Source of the DNA: Anaeramoeba flamelloides
Lineage: Eukaryota > Metamonada > Anaeramoebidae
Length of the DNA: 64,000 bases
Assembly (NCBI GenBank): GCA_027625915.1
Contig: JANTQA010000033.1
Span: 8,060,001-8,124,000 of the forward strand
Direction of reading: 5' to 3'
The notes beneath the pieces were generated by a model. That model was not told the origin of the DNA and did not search any database. It saw only the letters and a program-made list of their open reading frames with translations. Every line of letters begins with the position of its first letter. Within the stretch, counting starts at the first letter, position 1. This document shows positions 1 through 11,711 of this stretch, piece by piece. The position numbers and the translations under genes are program-made.

Positions 1-456
1 AATTTGGTTTTTTGAGAGCTCGTAAATTGATTCAGACTTTGTGTGGATGATTTCTTCTGTTTTGTTAATTGCCTTTTGTGATTCTTGAATTAACTTTTTT
101 TCCTTTTCATTTTCCTCTTCGATGTCTGTCAAGGATTGATCAAGGATTGAATCGATGGCTTCGCCAAACTCCTTTAATTCGTGCAGTTTGTGTGATTGGA
201 TAATACACCTCCCACAAACCATCTTTTGGCAAGTCACACAATACTTTTCTAGCACCTCCTCTTCGTGCTCTTGGCACAACAGAGTTGAACTGTTACAAAC
301 AGAATCTAATTTGACTCTCTTGTGTTTCGATAATTGTTTCGTATGCCGGTTACGATCGCAACTCTCGCAATACCCACACTCACAATTTATACAAAAAACT
401 GTTGATGCTTTTGGTGGATCGCATTCATCGCAATAAATTACTTTAGTATTTAGCAT
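1..456 (-). CDS. B-box zinc-finger (TRIM-like) protein, N-terminal part, cut by window edge
   Basis: The minus strand is open from an ATG at 456-454 to the window edge, 152 codons without a stop. It begins MLNTKVIYCDECDPPKAS. Two zinc-binding B-box-like modules are visible. Module 1 covers about residues 9-45 (CDEC, then CINCECGYCESC, then RNRHTKQLSKHKR). Module 2 covers about residues 57-92 (LCQEH, KYCVTCQKMVCGRC, HKLH), the usual C-x2-H...C-x2-C...C-x2-C...H-x2-H layout. After it comes a Glu/Lys-rich stretch (about 95-152) that looks like the start of a coiled coil. Tandem B-boxes followed by a coiled coil are the TRIM/RBCC order. No RING is seen before the B-boxes, so E3 ligase activity is not supported by what is visible. 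The C-terminal domain lies outside the window. Family call is firm; function is open. Confidence 0.87.
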   Translation of the reverse strand, partial: MLNTKVIYCDECDPPKASTVFCINCECGYCESCDRNRHTKQLSKHKRVKLDSVCNSSTLLCQEHEEEVLEKYCVTCQKMVCGRCIIQSHKLHELKEFGEAIDSILDQSLTDIEEENEKEKKLIQESQKAINKTEEIIHTKSESIYELSKNQI

Positions 457-2869
457 TTTTATTTTTTAAAAAAAATGGTTTTACTTTATATTTTCGTTCT
501 TACATTTTGTGAATGGTTTTATTTGTTTAGAACGGATCTTTGAGAGGTTGTAATTCAATTGAGATCTCTCAGATTAGTTTCCCATCAAAAGCCACTTTGT
601 TGGGTGTTGTATTTTACTAGTTAATTTTGGGTGTTAAATGAAAAACGGTAACAGAAGGGTTTTAGAATTGTTCATGAGATAATACTTTTACCTTCTTGAT
701 TAATTAAATTTTTGTTTAAATTTACCATTTTAGATGGAAGAGAATTGAAATAGTTTTTTTACAAGGTTTGGAAAATTCGGAAAAGTAATTTGCAAAAGTA
801 ATTTTTTCCGTTTAATTTGATGAACTTTTATAAGAAACATCTGGACTGAGAAGAGAGGATTTGTTTACAATTTGAAATTGAGAAAATGGGTATTATTTGG
901 AAAAATCTTTTCATCTTGTTTTTTTTCTCTTGTGTTTGGGTATAAATCGAGAAAAAATCAATACCTTCAGTTTCCGATTTTTTTTTAACTTGAGAGCTTT
1001 CTTTGAAAACAATTCAAATTTTGGTTCTCTTTTTTGTTTTTATATCTATTTTTTTGGTGTTTTTATTCACTCGAATGATAACTCAAAAATGAAAGTAAGA
1101 TTTTTAATGAAAAATATTTAATAATTTGAAATTTAATCTTATTTAAATTTCAAATAATGGTAGGTGGTTTTGTTGTAAAGTTAACATTCAGACTTTAAAA
1201 AAATAGAAAATAAGTACATTGCCTAAATATAATCAGAACTTTACAAATTAAAGTCAATTAACTAAAAGTTCAATGGGTTTCTTTGTAAAAAGATCATCTG
1301 TGGAAAACAAGAAAATTTAAGGTGAAAATTTTTTCAGATTTAAAAAGGAAAAAAATCAACAAAAGAAACTGTGAAAAGGTAGTATATATATTATAGAATA
1401 TTTAAGTCAACAAACATTTCAACAATTAATATATTGCTTGAGAAACCCCATTTATCATTTATGGTTACAATTAATAGAATCTAATTGCCAAATTTAGTTC
1501 TAAAAATACATAAAAACTACCAAACAATCAATTTTTCAGAATCTTTATTTTTTGATTTGTTTCATTATTTCTTGAAGTAAGGATTTGTCGGGTATTTTTC
1601 CTTTTCATTATTAATTTTTACACAATTAGATTCGAAATATATATCTATTGAAAAATCCTTAATATTTTTTTTTTTTTATTTTTTTTTGATAAACCAGAAT
1701 TAAGGGTTTGTATATTCTAAATTGACTGTGAAATCTGTGATAAATTGAAAATTATTATTTTATAGAAAAATTTCCAGTAGTTGTTTGAATCTTTGGATAT
1801 TATAATACCTATATTTAACTGAATTTTTTTAAAAAAGACCAAAAAATTGTTTAAGATATCAGCCTTTCACAGTAACAGGGTAAATTTTATATTATATTTA
1901 AATCGTGATATTCCATACTTGCAAATTATGAATAAGCCAAGTTTCTAAAAAATCCTGATATACTCAGAAATCCAGAAAAGAAATTTTATTCAACAAGATC
2001 ATTTTTTTTTTTTTTTCCAATTTTTTCATAAAAAGTAAAAATATAAGAATTCATTTTATTCCAAAATTTATAAAAAGTATTTCCCATGTTTTTTACCTTT
2101 CCATTATTATTGCACAATTTTCTTTTATTATTAGGATTATTATTTCGTTATTTTTTTGATTTTTTAGATAATTCTTAAGGTTAACCAAATAATTGATTTA
2201 TCCAAGATCCTAATAACAATTAAACGCTCTAAATACAATTACAATTTATGTTTAGAAATCATTTTTTAGTTCTAAGATATAACTTTAATTTTTTTAAATA
2301 AAATTTTATAAAAAGATATTGGGGAATTAGGTAATTTTATTCTGAAAATTCAAAATCATTTTTATTATACCAAAAATGATTTCAGTTATTATAATGTTTC
2401 TTGTGAGTAAGATGTGAAACAATTTGTTAAAACAATTTTTTAAAATTGAAATTTTTTTTGCGATTTGTTTTTTCATTTTTTCAGAAAAAAATTTTTTTCA
2501 TACTTTCAAGAATAAAAAAATTAATTAAGCCAATTAAAATTTGGATTCGAATTTTTTAATTATGAATTAAAAATAGCAAACTATTTAAACGCTTGGATAA
2601 ATTCATATATCACTGAAATATGTAAAATAAACAGAATTACACCAATTCTTATTTACAAAGAAGAATCCAAAATCTAAAATATTATAATACAAGTTAATAA
2701 AAAAAAAAAATTCAAAACAAAAAAAAATTAATAAATTATATCTTCATTATTTAATAAAATTATTATAATTGAATCAAAGAATAAATCAATAAAATTAATA
2801 GGTATTCAAAATATTTAATTGTGTTAAAAAAAAAGAAATTGATAAACACATACATATATAACGAATTTT

Positions 2870-3320
2870 TGAAATCTAAGTGCTGAAGTGTTGTTATGTT
2901 TTCCAAAATTTAAACGAATAGAATAGAATCAAAGATTTTATTGAATTCCAAGGTCTGATATGTAATGAAGTTTTTTTTTTTAATTTTAGAAATAAAAAGA
3001 AAATTAATTTATTTGTCTGTTTATTTCTTAAATTAAAAAAAAGAATCTTTAGTTTTTTTGAATTTAAAAAAATAGATAAAAATATTAGATTCTACTCTAT
3101 TATTTAAAACTCTAAGTACTTGAAAACACTCTCGATTAGTTTTTTCTAGGATTTTAGTAGGTTTTTTTCTATAATCAATATATTTTAAGAATAAAATAGA
3201 AAATTTCATTGAAAAAGTTGTTGACTTTTCCATTATTTAAAAGAATTGGGTAAAATCGAAGATATTCTCTATTCTTTTGAATTACAGTACTTGAAAACAC
3301 GAGAGACAGAAAAAATGATC
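2870..3320. repeat. Foldback repeat cluster G, copy 1 (diverged)
   Basis: Short imperfect palindromes of the type 'TTTTCCAAAATTTAAACGAA ... TTTATTGAATTCCAAGG' and 'GAATAGAG/CTCTATTC' lie next to GTGCTGAAGTGTTG-type spacers. The same words recur at 4.64-4.93, 31.7-32.1, 37.5-37.9 and 40.0-40.1 kb. This copy is the most worn. Confidence 0.5.
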
Positions 3321-4357
3321 AATATCTTTAATGATTTCTAAATTAGAAATATTTTTTTCATAATTTGCAAGATTTTTTTTTTAATTTATTCTTATCATAA
3401 ACATAAGAATATCTATTTGAGTAATTTGTCAAATTTCTTAGTTTTAAGATGGAAGTAGAGCCATTCCATTTTATATAGCATGGTTTTTTGTTGATATTAT
3501 TATTCTTAAAGCATATAATATTTAAATATACTTGAACTTTCCATCCAGAGATATTTATTATTAATTTTTCTCTAAATTAATTAAGATTTGCTTTTGCAAT
3601 TTTAAAATTTCTGCTTCCCAATTCATATTCTAATGTTTTTTTTTTTTTTTTGGAAAGATAAATTTTTCTAAAATAAATACAAACCCAGAACTACAAATTT
3701 CATTTGAGACAATTTCTTCTTTTGTTATTTGAAGTTATATATCAATCATTTAAAAGTCCTCTTTTAGCAATCATGCTTATATAATGTGGATTAATTCTGT
3801 AAATAGTTATTATTTTTTTAACTTGAGAAAAAGATAAAATATGCCAAAAGCTGTTTTTGTTTTAAATCTAAATAATCCACAGAATACTTGGCTAATCTAT
3901 AATAAAAATTAATTTTAGATTTTTACTTTATTAACTAGTTTTCTAGATTAAACAGGTTTATTTTTATTAATCACTATCTTTTACTTTTTTTTCATTTTTT
4001 TTTTGTAAGGATTTTCTTTTTTTTTCTAAGATTCATTATAATTTAATTTTTGATAATTATTTTTCATTTTTATAAGTAGATTCATAATTATTTTATTTTG
4101 TATAAATTTTAAATTTTTTATAATTTTATCCGTATTTGTATTTATTCTTAATTTCTAAATACTTTAATTTATTATTATAATATATTTTAATCAATTTTAT
4201 CAATTTTTCCTTCCATTATTAAAATTAAAATTTTTGATATTTTTTTTAAATATGATTTATAAGATCTTGAGCACTTAACGTCTACCAATAAATCCTAATT
4301 CTTTTATTTGTGGCTATTGTATTTCTTGTCTATATTTAATAACTAAGATTTTATTTT

Positions 4358-4556
4358 TACAGTCAGTTTCACTTTTAAGGCACAAACTTTCAACGAAATT
4401 TAAGGAACAAAAAAATCTCAAATTAAGGCACAAAATTTGTAATTTTTTTTTTACAATTTATTTTACTAGAATCCAAATTTTGTGCTTTAATTTGAGATTT
4501 TTTTTGTGCCTTAAATTTCGTTGAAAGTTTGTGCCTTAAAAGTGAAACTGACTGTA
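4358..4556. repeat. Family A MITE, copy 1: 195 bp near-perfect palindrome with TA target duplication
   Basis: TA at 4358-4359, then CAGTCAGTTTCACTTTTAAG; the other end reads CTTAAAAGTGAAACTGACTG followed by TA at 4555-4556. The two arms (about 85 bp each) are almost perfect inverted copies around a short A/T spacer at about 4440-4470. Each arm carries the word TTAAGG(C/A)ACAAA three times at roughly 30 bp intervals. A CAGT terminus with TA duplication is the Tc1/mariner signature, so I infer a non-autonomous element moved by such a transposase. Other copies: 23135, 57751 and 58044. Confidence 0.93.
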
Positions 4557-4639
4557 TCATTTGTTAAAGAAAAGTTATATTCTGATATATAATCTTTTCT
4601 AGAAAATAGTCAAAGATAAAAAAATTCAAAAACATTCTT

Positions 4640-4930
4640 GAGTTCCGGGAAGTGTTGTGGGGTGCCTTCAAGTGCCTACTTTTCTTGGTGTTTTCTATTT
4701 TATCTATTAAGTGTCTTGGTTTTTTTGGGTTTTCTCTTTTATTTGTGAAGTGTTCTAGGTTTTTTTTAATTACTGAAATAAACAGAAAATTTTAATAAAT
4801 TTTCGGTTTATTTCAAAAAGTAAAAAAACCTAACGAAAATTTAATGATTTTATAAATAAAATAGTAAACTCAAAAAAAACCTAACGAAAATCTAACTATT
4901 TTCCAAACAGAAAACTCAAGAAAACTATAA
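4640..4930. repeat. Foldback repeat cluster G, copy 2
   Basis: Contains AAGTGTTGTGGGGTGCC and CAAGTGCC spacer words, TTTTCTTGGTGTTTTC units, a palindrome near 4770-4830 (GAAATAAACAGAAAATTTT against AATTTTCGGTTTATTTC), and repeated AAAACCTAACGAAAAT. The same modules occur in clusters at 31.7 and 37.5 kb, in different orders. Confidence 0.65.
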
Positions 4931-6482
4931 AAAGATTTTCCAGTATATAAAAGAATGTAGTAAAATTATTGATTTTGCGCAATTCTTTTAAATTTTGTAA
5001 AAATAAACCAATTTTTTTTTTCGATTTCATAAATTAAAGGAACATTTTTTGAATTTTCTTTTTATTCCCTGAATTGAAAAAAAAAAACTTAACAGTGAAA
5101 GGGTGTATTTTATTGAATCACCTCTCTTTATTAAAAATAAATAAAGAAATAAATTAAAAATGAAAAATTTAAAGATTCCAATATGGTTTACTTTTATTCT
5201 TTCATAAATTGGTATAATAAATGGTCTTTCTATCTCAACATTTTATTATCCTACAAAACTCGAAAATTATTTTATTCTTTAAGCAATACTCTCAAAAAAA
5301 AAACGATTTTTTCAATGTGTGGAAATTTTACCAACTTTCTTATAATAAATTTCCTAAAAATTAGACCGAATTTTTATCCCAGTGAAAATACTTACACTCA
5401 ACCATATACTAAACTATTAGTTTACTAACTTTTAAATTAGATTATTCAGTACCTAAATTTTAAACAGATAAAATCAATATTAATTTTGGTTTTCAAACCA
5501 ACTTTGAATTTAAAACCTAATCCAAAACTCATTAACCATCAACCTATAATCCACATAAGTTGTAACAAATGATATACAACTTTTTTCTTTCATTCAATTA
5601 TTTAATTCTCAAAATAATAAAATATATTAAATTATAAAAGAAATCAAATTTTTTTTTTTTTTTTTATTTGACTTTTTTGTTATCGATTTTTCAAAAATAC
5701 CCCCTTTTATCGAAATTACTTTTCAAATGTTAATTATTCAATGCTTTTGAAACAGATCGGATTTGCAACCTACCCTATCGTAACAATTTTGATCGATTAA
5801 AAGTTACATTTTAGATGAATGTGTGTTTAAAATTTTTTAGGGAACTTCTTTTTAATAGTGAAGATATACTTTTACCAAAAAAATATCTGAAAATAAAAAA
5901 TCAAGAAAATTTTTATTGAAATTATTTCAAAAAAAATATCTTGTTTTTGTTTTCTCATCATGTTAACAACTAAAAATGAATTTTTAAAAAATTTTTTGGT
6001 GAAAAATATTATTTTTGATAAATTTTATGAAAAAGTATTAGGAAAAAAATAATTAATTTTAAAAAAAATTATTTTTTCAATTAAAAAAGAAAATAAATTT
6101 CAAAATGATAGATTTTTTAGCGGTTGTTTAACTATTACTGTTTTATTTTTTTAGAATAATTAAATAAAAATAGAAAATAAATAGAAAATTTACGTTTTAT
6201 TAATTGCCATTTGTACATTATATTTTTATTTCATTAATTTTTTTTTTTTTTTTTTTTTTGAAAAGTGTTTTTCTCAAAAAAATCAATTGGATATATTTTT
6301 AAAACCTAATATTGTTTTTTCATTAATATATATATAATGATTATTACAAGTTGAAAAATAAATAAGATTTATTCAATCATAAATCTTGAAGAAAAAAAAA
6401 TAATAAACCAATTAAAATATTTGATTATTATTATTATTAACACAATTTCTAATAATCAAAACTATAATAATAATACAAATAT

Positions 6483-8657
6483 TTATAAAATTTTTCTATA
6501 CGAAGTTTTAATGTGTGTCTTTTTTTTTTTTCGAAATATTTTAATACAAGAAACAAATATAACGAGTGTAAGCAAAAGTAATAACAAAGATTTTTTTGAC
6601 TTTTTCTGGTTTTTGAATTTTTTTTGATCATTTATTTTAATTTTTTCAAAGTCATCAAAATTAATTTCTTGTTCTTTTTCGATATCTCGAGTAAATATAT
6701 CTTGATCATTTTTATCATAAATATTGTTTTGAGTCTCTGTAAGTTCATCTGTTTCAAAATCTTCTACATTTTCCCTTTTGTTATTAATGTTTTTTATTGC
6801 ATCTTCAATAAATTCATCTTCCATATCGGTATCGGTTTTTATTATCTCATCATCTTCGGTAATTGTTTCCTCTTCGTTTGTATTTGGGTTATTTGTGCTA
6901 TCTTCATAATCAATGTATATGTTTTTCTTTTCATCATCTTTATCTTCATTTTCTGTATATGGTGTTTTTTTATTTTCAATAGCTTCTTCTTTTAGATCGT
7001 TATCAAAAGTTATATTATTTTCTAGATCTTCATCTTTCTTTATGTTAAGTTCATCTTTAACAGCCTCATCTTCAGTGTCGATATCTGTTATACTTTCACT
7101 CAATTCGTCAATTTCTTTTTCAATAAATTCATCTTTCGTTTCAGTATCGTCTTCTGTGTCTTCAAAGACCTCTTTTTTATCATTACGTTTTGTATTTTCT
7201 TCTGCTTCTTTTTTCATATCATTTTTTTCTTTCTCATCATTAGTTTCATTTTCTTGGGTTTTTTTTGCCAGTTCGTCATCGACTTTATTAATTAATTTCT
7301 CGTCGGTTTCTTCTTCTATTGCATCTCCTTCATCAACACCTTCTTTTATTATATCTTTCTCGTCGGCTTCTTCATGTGTTCTTAGTTCGTCCATATCTAT
7401 TTCTCTTTCTGTTTCTATTTCTCTTCCCGGTTCTATTTCTGTTTCTGATTCTGGTTCTGATTCTGATTCTGATTCTATTTCTATTTCTATTTCTGTTTTA
7501 ATTTCTGTTTTAATTTCTGTTTCTGATTCTGATTCTGTTTTAGTTTCGGTAACAATTTCAAGATTTTCATTTTTATTAATGTTATCAAAATAATCCTCGT
7601 TGTCAAATTGTTCATCTAATTTATAAATTAAATTTTTTTTTAAAGAAAAAATTTCATCTAAATTTTTATAAAAATTCGAATCAATTTCTTTTTTAATATG
7701 ATCAGAATTAAAACGAGAAAAGGCGTTTTTCAAATAGCTATATCTCCAATTATTAAATTGATTGCTAATATAAATATTTTCAAATGGTGGAACTTTGTTA
7801 GTTAAGGGATCAAATGATTTATCATTCTCTACAACCGTTTGTATTTTTATTGAATTATATTGATGGAAAGATCTATATTGTACGATTTCTAATAGATAAT
7901 TTATAATTGAATGGGGATCAGGGGTGATTATCCCATCGATTTCTAAAAGTAATAATTGTTGCAAGTCGTCTTTTTTCAGTTTTGGGGTGTCTTGGATAGC
8001 AAACAGCAAACCACCATTTTTATGGAAATTTTGCCTGTTGAATTTTTGTTGGCATTTTGATTTATGTAAAATTAAGGGATTTCTTTGATTAAAATCATGT
8101 GCTTTAAACGTTATTATTTTGGAATCATCATTATTTAAATAATCATCACAAAACTCATCAAAATTCAAGATTTTTTTTGGATAGTTCTTAATAAAATTTT
8201 TTCCTAATAAGGACTTATAATCTATTTGCTTATAATTGTCTTCAGATTTTTCATTGAAAATCCTCCATGAGATTTGATTTTGATCAATCTGGCTTTGAAC
8301 AATATATTGTTGAATCATTCGTAATGAGATTTCTTCGTCAATACAAAAATTCTTACCAATTTCTATAATGACCATTTTTCCACTGAAGCGTGCTGAATGT
8401 AATACTGCGTCTATTGTTATTAAGTTATAATCAAATGTTTGTTGGTTTGGGTTGGAAAACCACTCCCCTTTATATTCACATGTCTTGAAATATTCTTCTT
8501 TTGTAAATCTTCCAAATTTCACAAGTACTGTTTCATCTTTTAATACTATTGGTTGGATAACAATCCCGTCAACAAAGGGAAGAATATCGTCCCATTTTTT
8601 ACTAAATTTTGTATGTGTGTTAATATAAATACCATCTTCATCAATATTATCATTATC

Positions 8658-8695
<38 letters not shown>

Positions 8696-10131
8696 CATTA
8701 TCATTATTATCGGCAATGTTCTTGTCTTCGTTTGAATTATCATTATCTTCATGTTCTGTATTAATTAAATAATCTTCGTTTGTATCAAAATCCGTTTCAA
8801 AGGCTGGAATGTTATTTGAATAAAAAATATAAAATTTTCTATTTTGAATTTGGATTTCTAATTTTGTGCTTAATTCAGTTTGCCCATCTTCTGGATCCTT
8901 ATTTATATCGTTAACATTCTTCAATTTTAAATTTTTAATTATTGTCGAAGGTGCAATTGGTGAAAATGGATCCACAATATTTGAATTCACTCTTGCTTTT
9001 TGATAACCGCTTTGAAGTGAATAAAAAACTCTCATTTTTGATAATGTATCCTTGACTGTTTGATAATCACCCCAAAAATTCAATTGGTTGTGTGTTGGTA
9101 AATCATTCCAAAAGATATTTTCTCTGAGAAGTTTTGGTATATAGACGGAAATGTCTTTTGGGGAAGACAACTGAACAAACAATTCGCCACAAGGGTGGAT
9201 TTTTTCAATAATTGAAGTAAAGATTTTTATATTGGCAGGTTGTGAAGCCACTAAAGGGGAACTGTCTTTTTCAATTTCAAAGATATTTGGGATTCTCACA
9301 AGTGAAATATCGGGTTCGGAAAAAATTGAGGTGGTTTGGGTTGTAAATGTGGCACTTGTTTCTAATGGACCGAGCCCATAACCTGTGACTTTAATTTGAT
9401 ATTGCTGGTTGTTTTGTAAATCATCAAAAATATATGGTGATTTAGCGTTATTCTTTACCATCAGCGTTTCTTGCTTTAAAAAATCTTTTATTTCAATCTG
9501 AAAATTATCAAAAAGACAGCCTTCACAATCCCATGTACAAATAATTATCGTGGAATAGCCCTGACACATTAAATTCATTGATCCCATTTCAATATAAATC
9601 TCTTGGTTATTGAATAACTCTTTGCTATCACAATCATCTGCAAAGATCTGGAATTTATGGTTTCCCCCAGCTATTCTGATTGGTTTGTTGCAATAAACTG
9701 GGTTGATGATCGAAAATAATTTGTTTGAGATTACGCACAACCGATCAACTTTATCAGAATTGCATTTAAATATAACTTCTCCCTGCTTATTTGAGACAAC
9801 TTGTAGATCGATTTCTTCCTTTAGATCTTTGTTTTTTTTTTTATTTTTTATTTTGAAATATAAGGAATTATGGAGAGTAGTGTTAAATGACGAAGTTAGT
9901 ATTTTTTTTTCGTTTTGTTTCTGAAATTAGATTTTTACGGCAAAAGATCAATTGGTATGAAACAAAGATTTTTTTGCTGTCTAAACAAGTGAAAAACTAA
10001 ACTTGTTTGATAATTATAACTCTGTTGTTTTGTTGTTGTTTTTTAAAGACTTTAAATTAAATCAAATTACCAAATTGGAGTGATTGAATAACCAGGGCCA
10101 ATACTATCAAAAAAAATAAAAACAGTTTCAT
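6483..10131 (-). CDS. Large secreted/type I membrane protein: FN3-like and degenerate GDPD-like regions, long acidic stalk
   Basis: Two exons on the minus strand: exon 1 10131-10071, exon 2 9826-6483; the intron 10070-9827 starts GTAATT and ends AAACAAAG. The spliced frame is 1134 codons plus stop. Exon 1 is a signal peptide (MKLFLFFLIVLALVIQSLQF). About residues 130-200 look like an FN3 domain (CTWDCEG... YQIKVTGYG). About 430-670 resemble the glycerophosphodiester phosphodiesterase barrel: VDGIVIQPIVLKDETVLV parallels the family's IElDvqltkDgvlVv block and DGIITPDPHSIINYL its late DGiiTDyP block. The catalytic Glu/Asp/His positions are not conserved, so an inactive barrel is likely. An Asn-Asp run lies near 384-415 and Glu/Ser/Thr/Ile repeats near 776-832, within an acidic stalk to about 1090. 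A TM helix (SLLLLLLTLVIFVSCIKIF, about 1100-1118) and a basic tail follow. Gene structure is fairly sure; the GDPD assignment is tentative. Confidence 0.7.
7388..7560 (-). repeat. Hexamer-like coding repeat (Glu-Ser/Thr/Ile tract)
   Basis: On the plus strand the units TTCTGATTCTG and TTCTATTTCTGTT recur, giving acidic E-S, E-T and E-I dipeptides in the encoded protein. The frame is kept throughout, as expected for in-frame slippage inside an acidic spacer. Confidence 0.8.
8641..8720 (-). repeat. ATTATC coding microsatellite (Asn-Asp tract)
   Basis: Near-perfect repeats of ATTATC/ATTATT on the plus strand encode an alternating Asn-Asp run about 30 residues long, just before the GDPD-like region of the membrane protein. 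Length is likely variable between strains (inference from its purity). Confidence 0.9.
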
Positions 10132-10947
10132 TTTAATAAAAATGATAATAAAAATAATTTTTTGACATAAAAAACTTCAATAAAAGCTCGTGCGACTTTG
10201 AGAAGCTTTTAATTTTGAGAAATTTATACTAGTTAAAGTTGTTGAGTACTTTTTGTATTGATTGTAAATTATCGAAAAGTGTTTAAAATGTTTGAAAAGG
10301 CTCAAAGTTTGATACACATCATTTGATTTTTTGTGTTGATATCCTGAACTTTGTCCAAACCTTGTAAAATTCACCATTTATAGCGCTTTATGGTAATTTA
10401 CAATTATTTCAAAAGGCTTCTAACTCCTTTTAATGACATAAGTTTCTGAGACTGCTATTTTCCCATTAATAAATGAAAATTTTTATTTCAATTCCCAAAA
10501 AAAATATTAATTATAACTGTAATAATCAAATTAGCAGAGTAAAAATTTTGTCTTCAAGTTAACTAAGGAAGTTTAATTTATTGTCTAAAAATATCATTTC
10601 GAAATGATGTTGTCAAGATCTTTGGGTTTTCTTCAAAGGACTCATCTAGAAAAATATTTTGGGTTGTGAACTAAAAATTTTCATTTTTTAATTGGATTAT
10701 AATAGTATTTAAAAGCTTTATAAAAGTCACAAGATTTTATGTACAAATTATTCTAAAGGTTGAATATAAGATGACAAACTGTTATTATTTGTAAGAGTCT
10801 AGTTGTGTAAAAAGTTGATTCTTTGGTTGAAAATGAAAGATAATGATAAATTTAAAAAAGTGACGATATTGTACTATAACACTTTTTGACTTTTTTAATC
10901 CCTGTTTCTAATTAAAAAGTAGTGTCTTTCTTTTTTTTATATAATAC

Positions 10948-11711
10948 TTAAGGGATTAGCGTCACCATAGATTTCCCTATAATCAAAGTATGTTGTAATT
11001 GGGTGTAAATGATATGAGTTCGCCATGGCTCTAATAGTTCTGCGACTCTAAAAAATCAATTATAAATCTATGTACACAACAAATTATTACATTTTTTACT
11101 AATGATCACAATTAAAAAAGTTTCATTTTGAAAAATTGTTTTTTTAATTCCTTTTCCAAATCTAAAAATAGAAACCCAAAATAAAGTATTCTGGTATTTA
11201 AAAATTTAGATTTAGAACTTCCAAAAGTAACTATTTTTATAATTTTTAAATTTCAAAGATTAACTCAATAATAATCAAAATAAAAGCACAAAGACTGATT
11301 AGTTTTGTTTACTTTTCGATAAAGCTACTTGTATCATCAATATATTTCAATGATTTAAGAAAAATTTTGTCAAAAAAATTCAATCGTCAATTATTTAATT
11401 TTTAAAAAAAAACGAATTTTTTATAACTAATCTTGATCTCACCACAAATTTAAGAAAGATATTTTGTGACTTTGTATTCTGAAAATTGATAATTCAACCT
11501 TTAAATTTATGGTGAAATACAGATTTTATTCTGAAATTGTTAGGTTTTTTACTAATACATTTATCATTTTTAATTGATAAGATCAATAAATTTAACTGCT
11601 TGACTAATCGATTTTTTATATATAGTTGAAACATGTATTACTAATGTGGTTAAACCCAATAGCAATATTCTTTGATCATAGGCTTCTCCTTGGCAAATGC
11701 TAATCTGTTAA
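10948..11711 (+). repeat. Family B MITE, copy 1 (764 bp, TTAA ends)
   Basis: Begins TTAAGGGATTAGCGTCACCA and ends GCTAATCTGTTAA, an imperfect inverted repeat. It is clearly related along its full length to 20799-21564 and, inverted, to 36138-36905. Shared interior landmarks include GTATGTTGTAATTGGGTG near the left end, AAATCTAAAAATAGAAACCC, and CTTCTCCTTGG near the right end. No coding frame survives inside. Confidence 0.9.

Larger units (their letters stand above)
457..6482. other. Intergenic, low-complexity AT-rich, with foldback repeats and one palindromic MITE
   Basis: About 6 kb between the 5' end of the B-box gene and the 3' end of the large membrane-protein gene. It holds homopolymer runs, short palindromes (clusters near 2.87-3.32 and 4.64-4.93 kb) and a family A element at 4358-4556. 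Short open frames here have no recognisable motif and follow A/T runs, so I do not call genes. No RNA gene was seen. Confidence 0.7.

Noticed and set aside
155-436. Plus-strand open frame of 93 codons (MASPNSFNSCSLCDW...)
   Set aside because: It is the antisense shadow of the B-box gene, whose minus-strand frame shows two full zinc-binding modules.
6913-7593. Plus-strand Ser/Phe-rich frame of 226 codons
   Set aside because: Antisense of the Glu/Ser/Thr acidic tract of the large membrane protein; serine-rich only because GAA/GAT codons read as TTC/ATC/TCT on the other strand.
9921-9930. Alternative 3' splice site CTAATTTCAG for the membrane-protein intron
   Set aside because: It is a good-looking acceptor, but it leaves the wrong phase with the only good donor (GTAATT at 10070) and would add about 30 low-complexity residues. 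The AAACAAAG site at 9827 is in phase and gives a sensible mature N-terminus.
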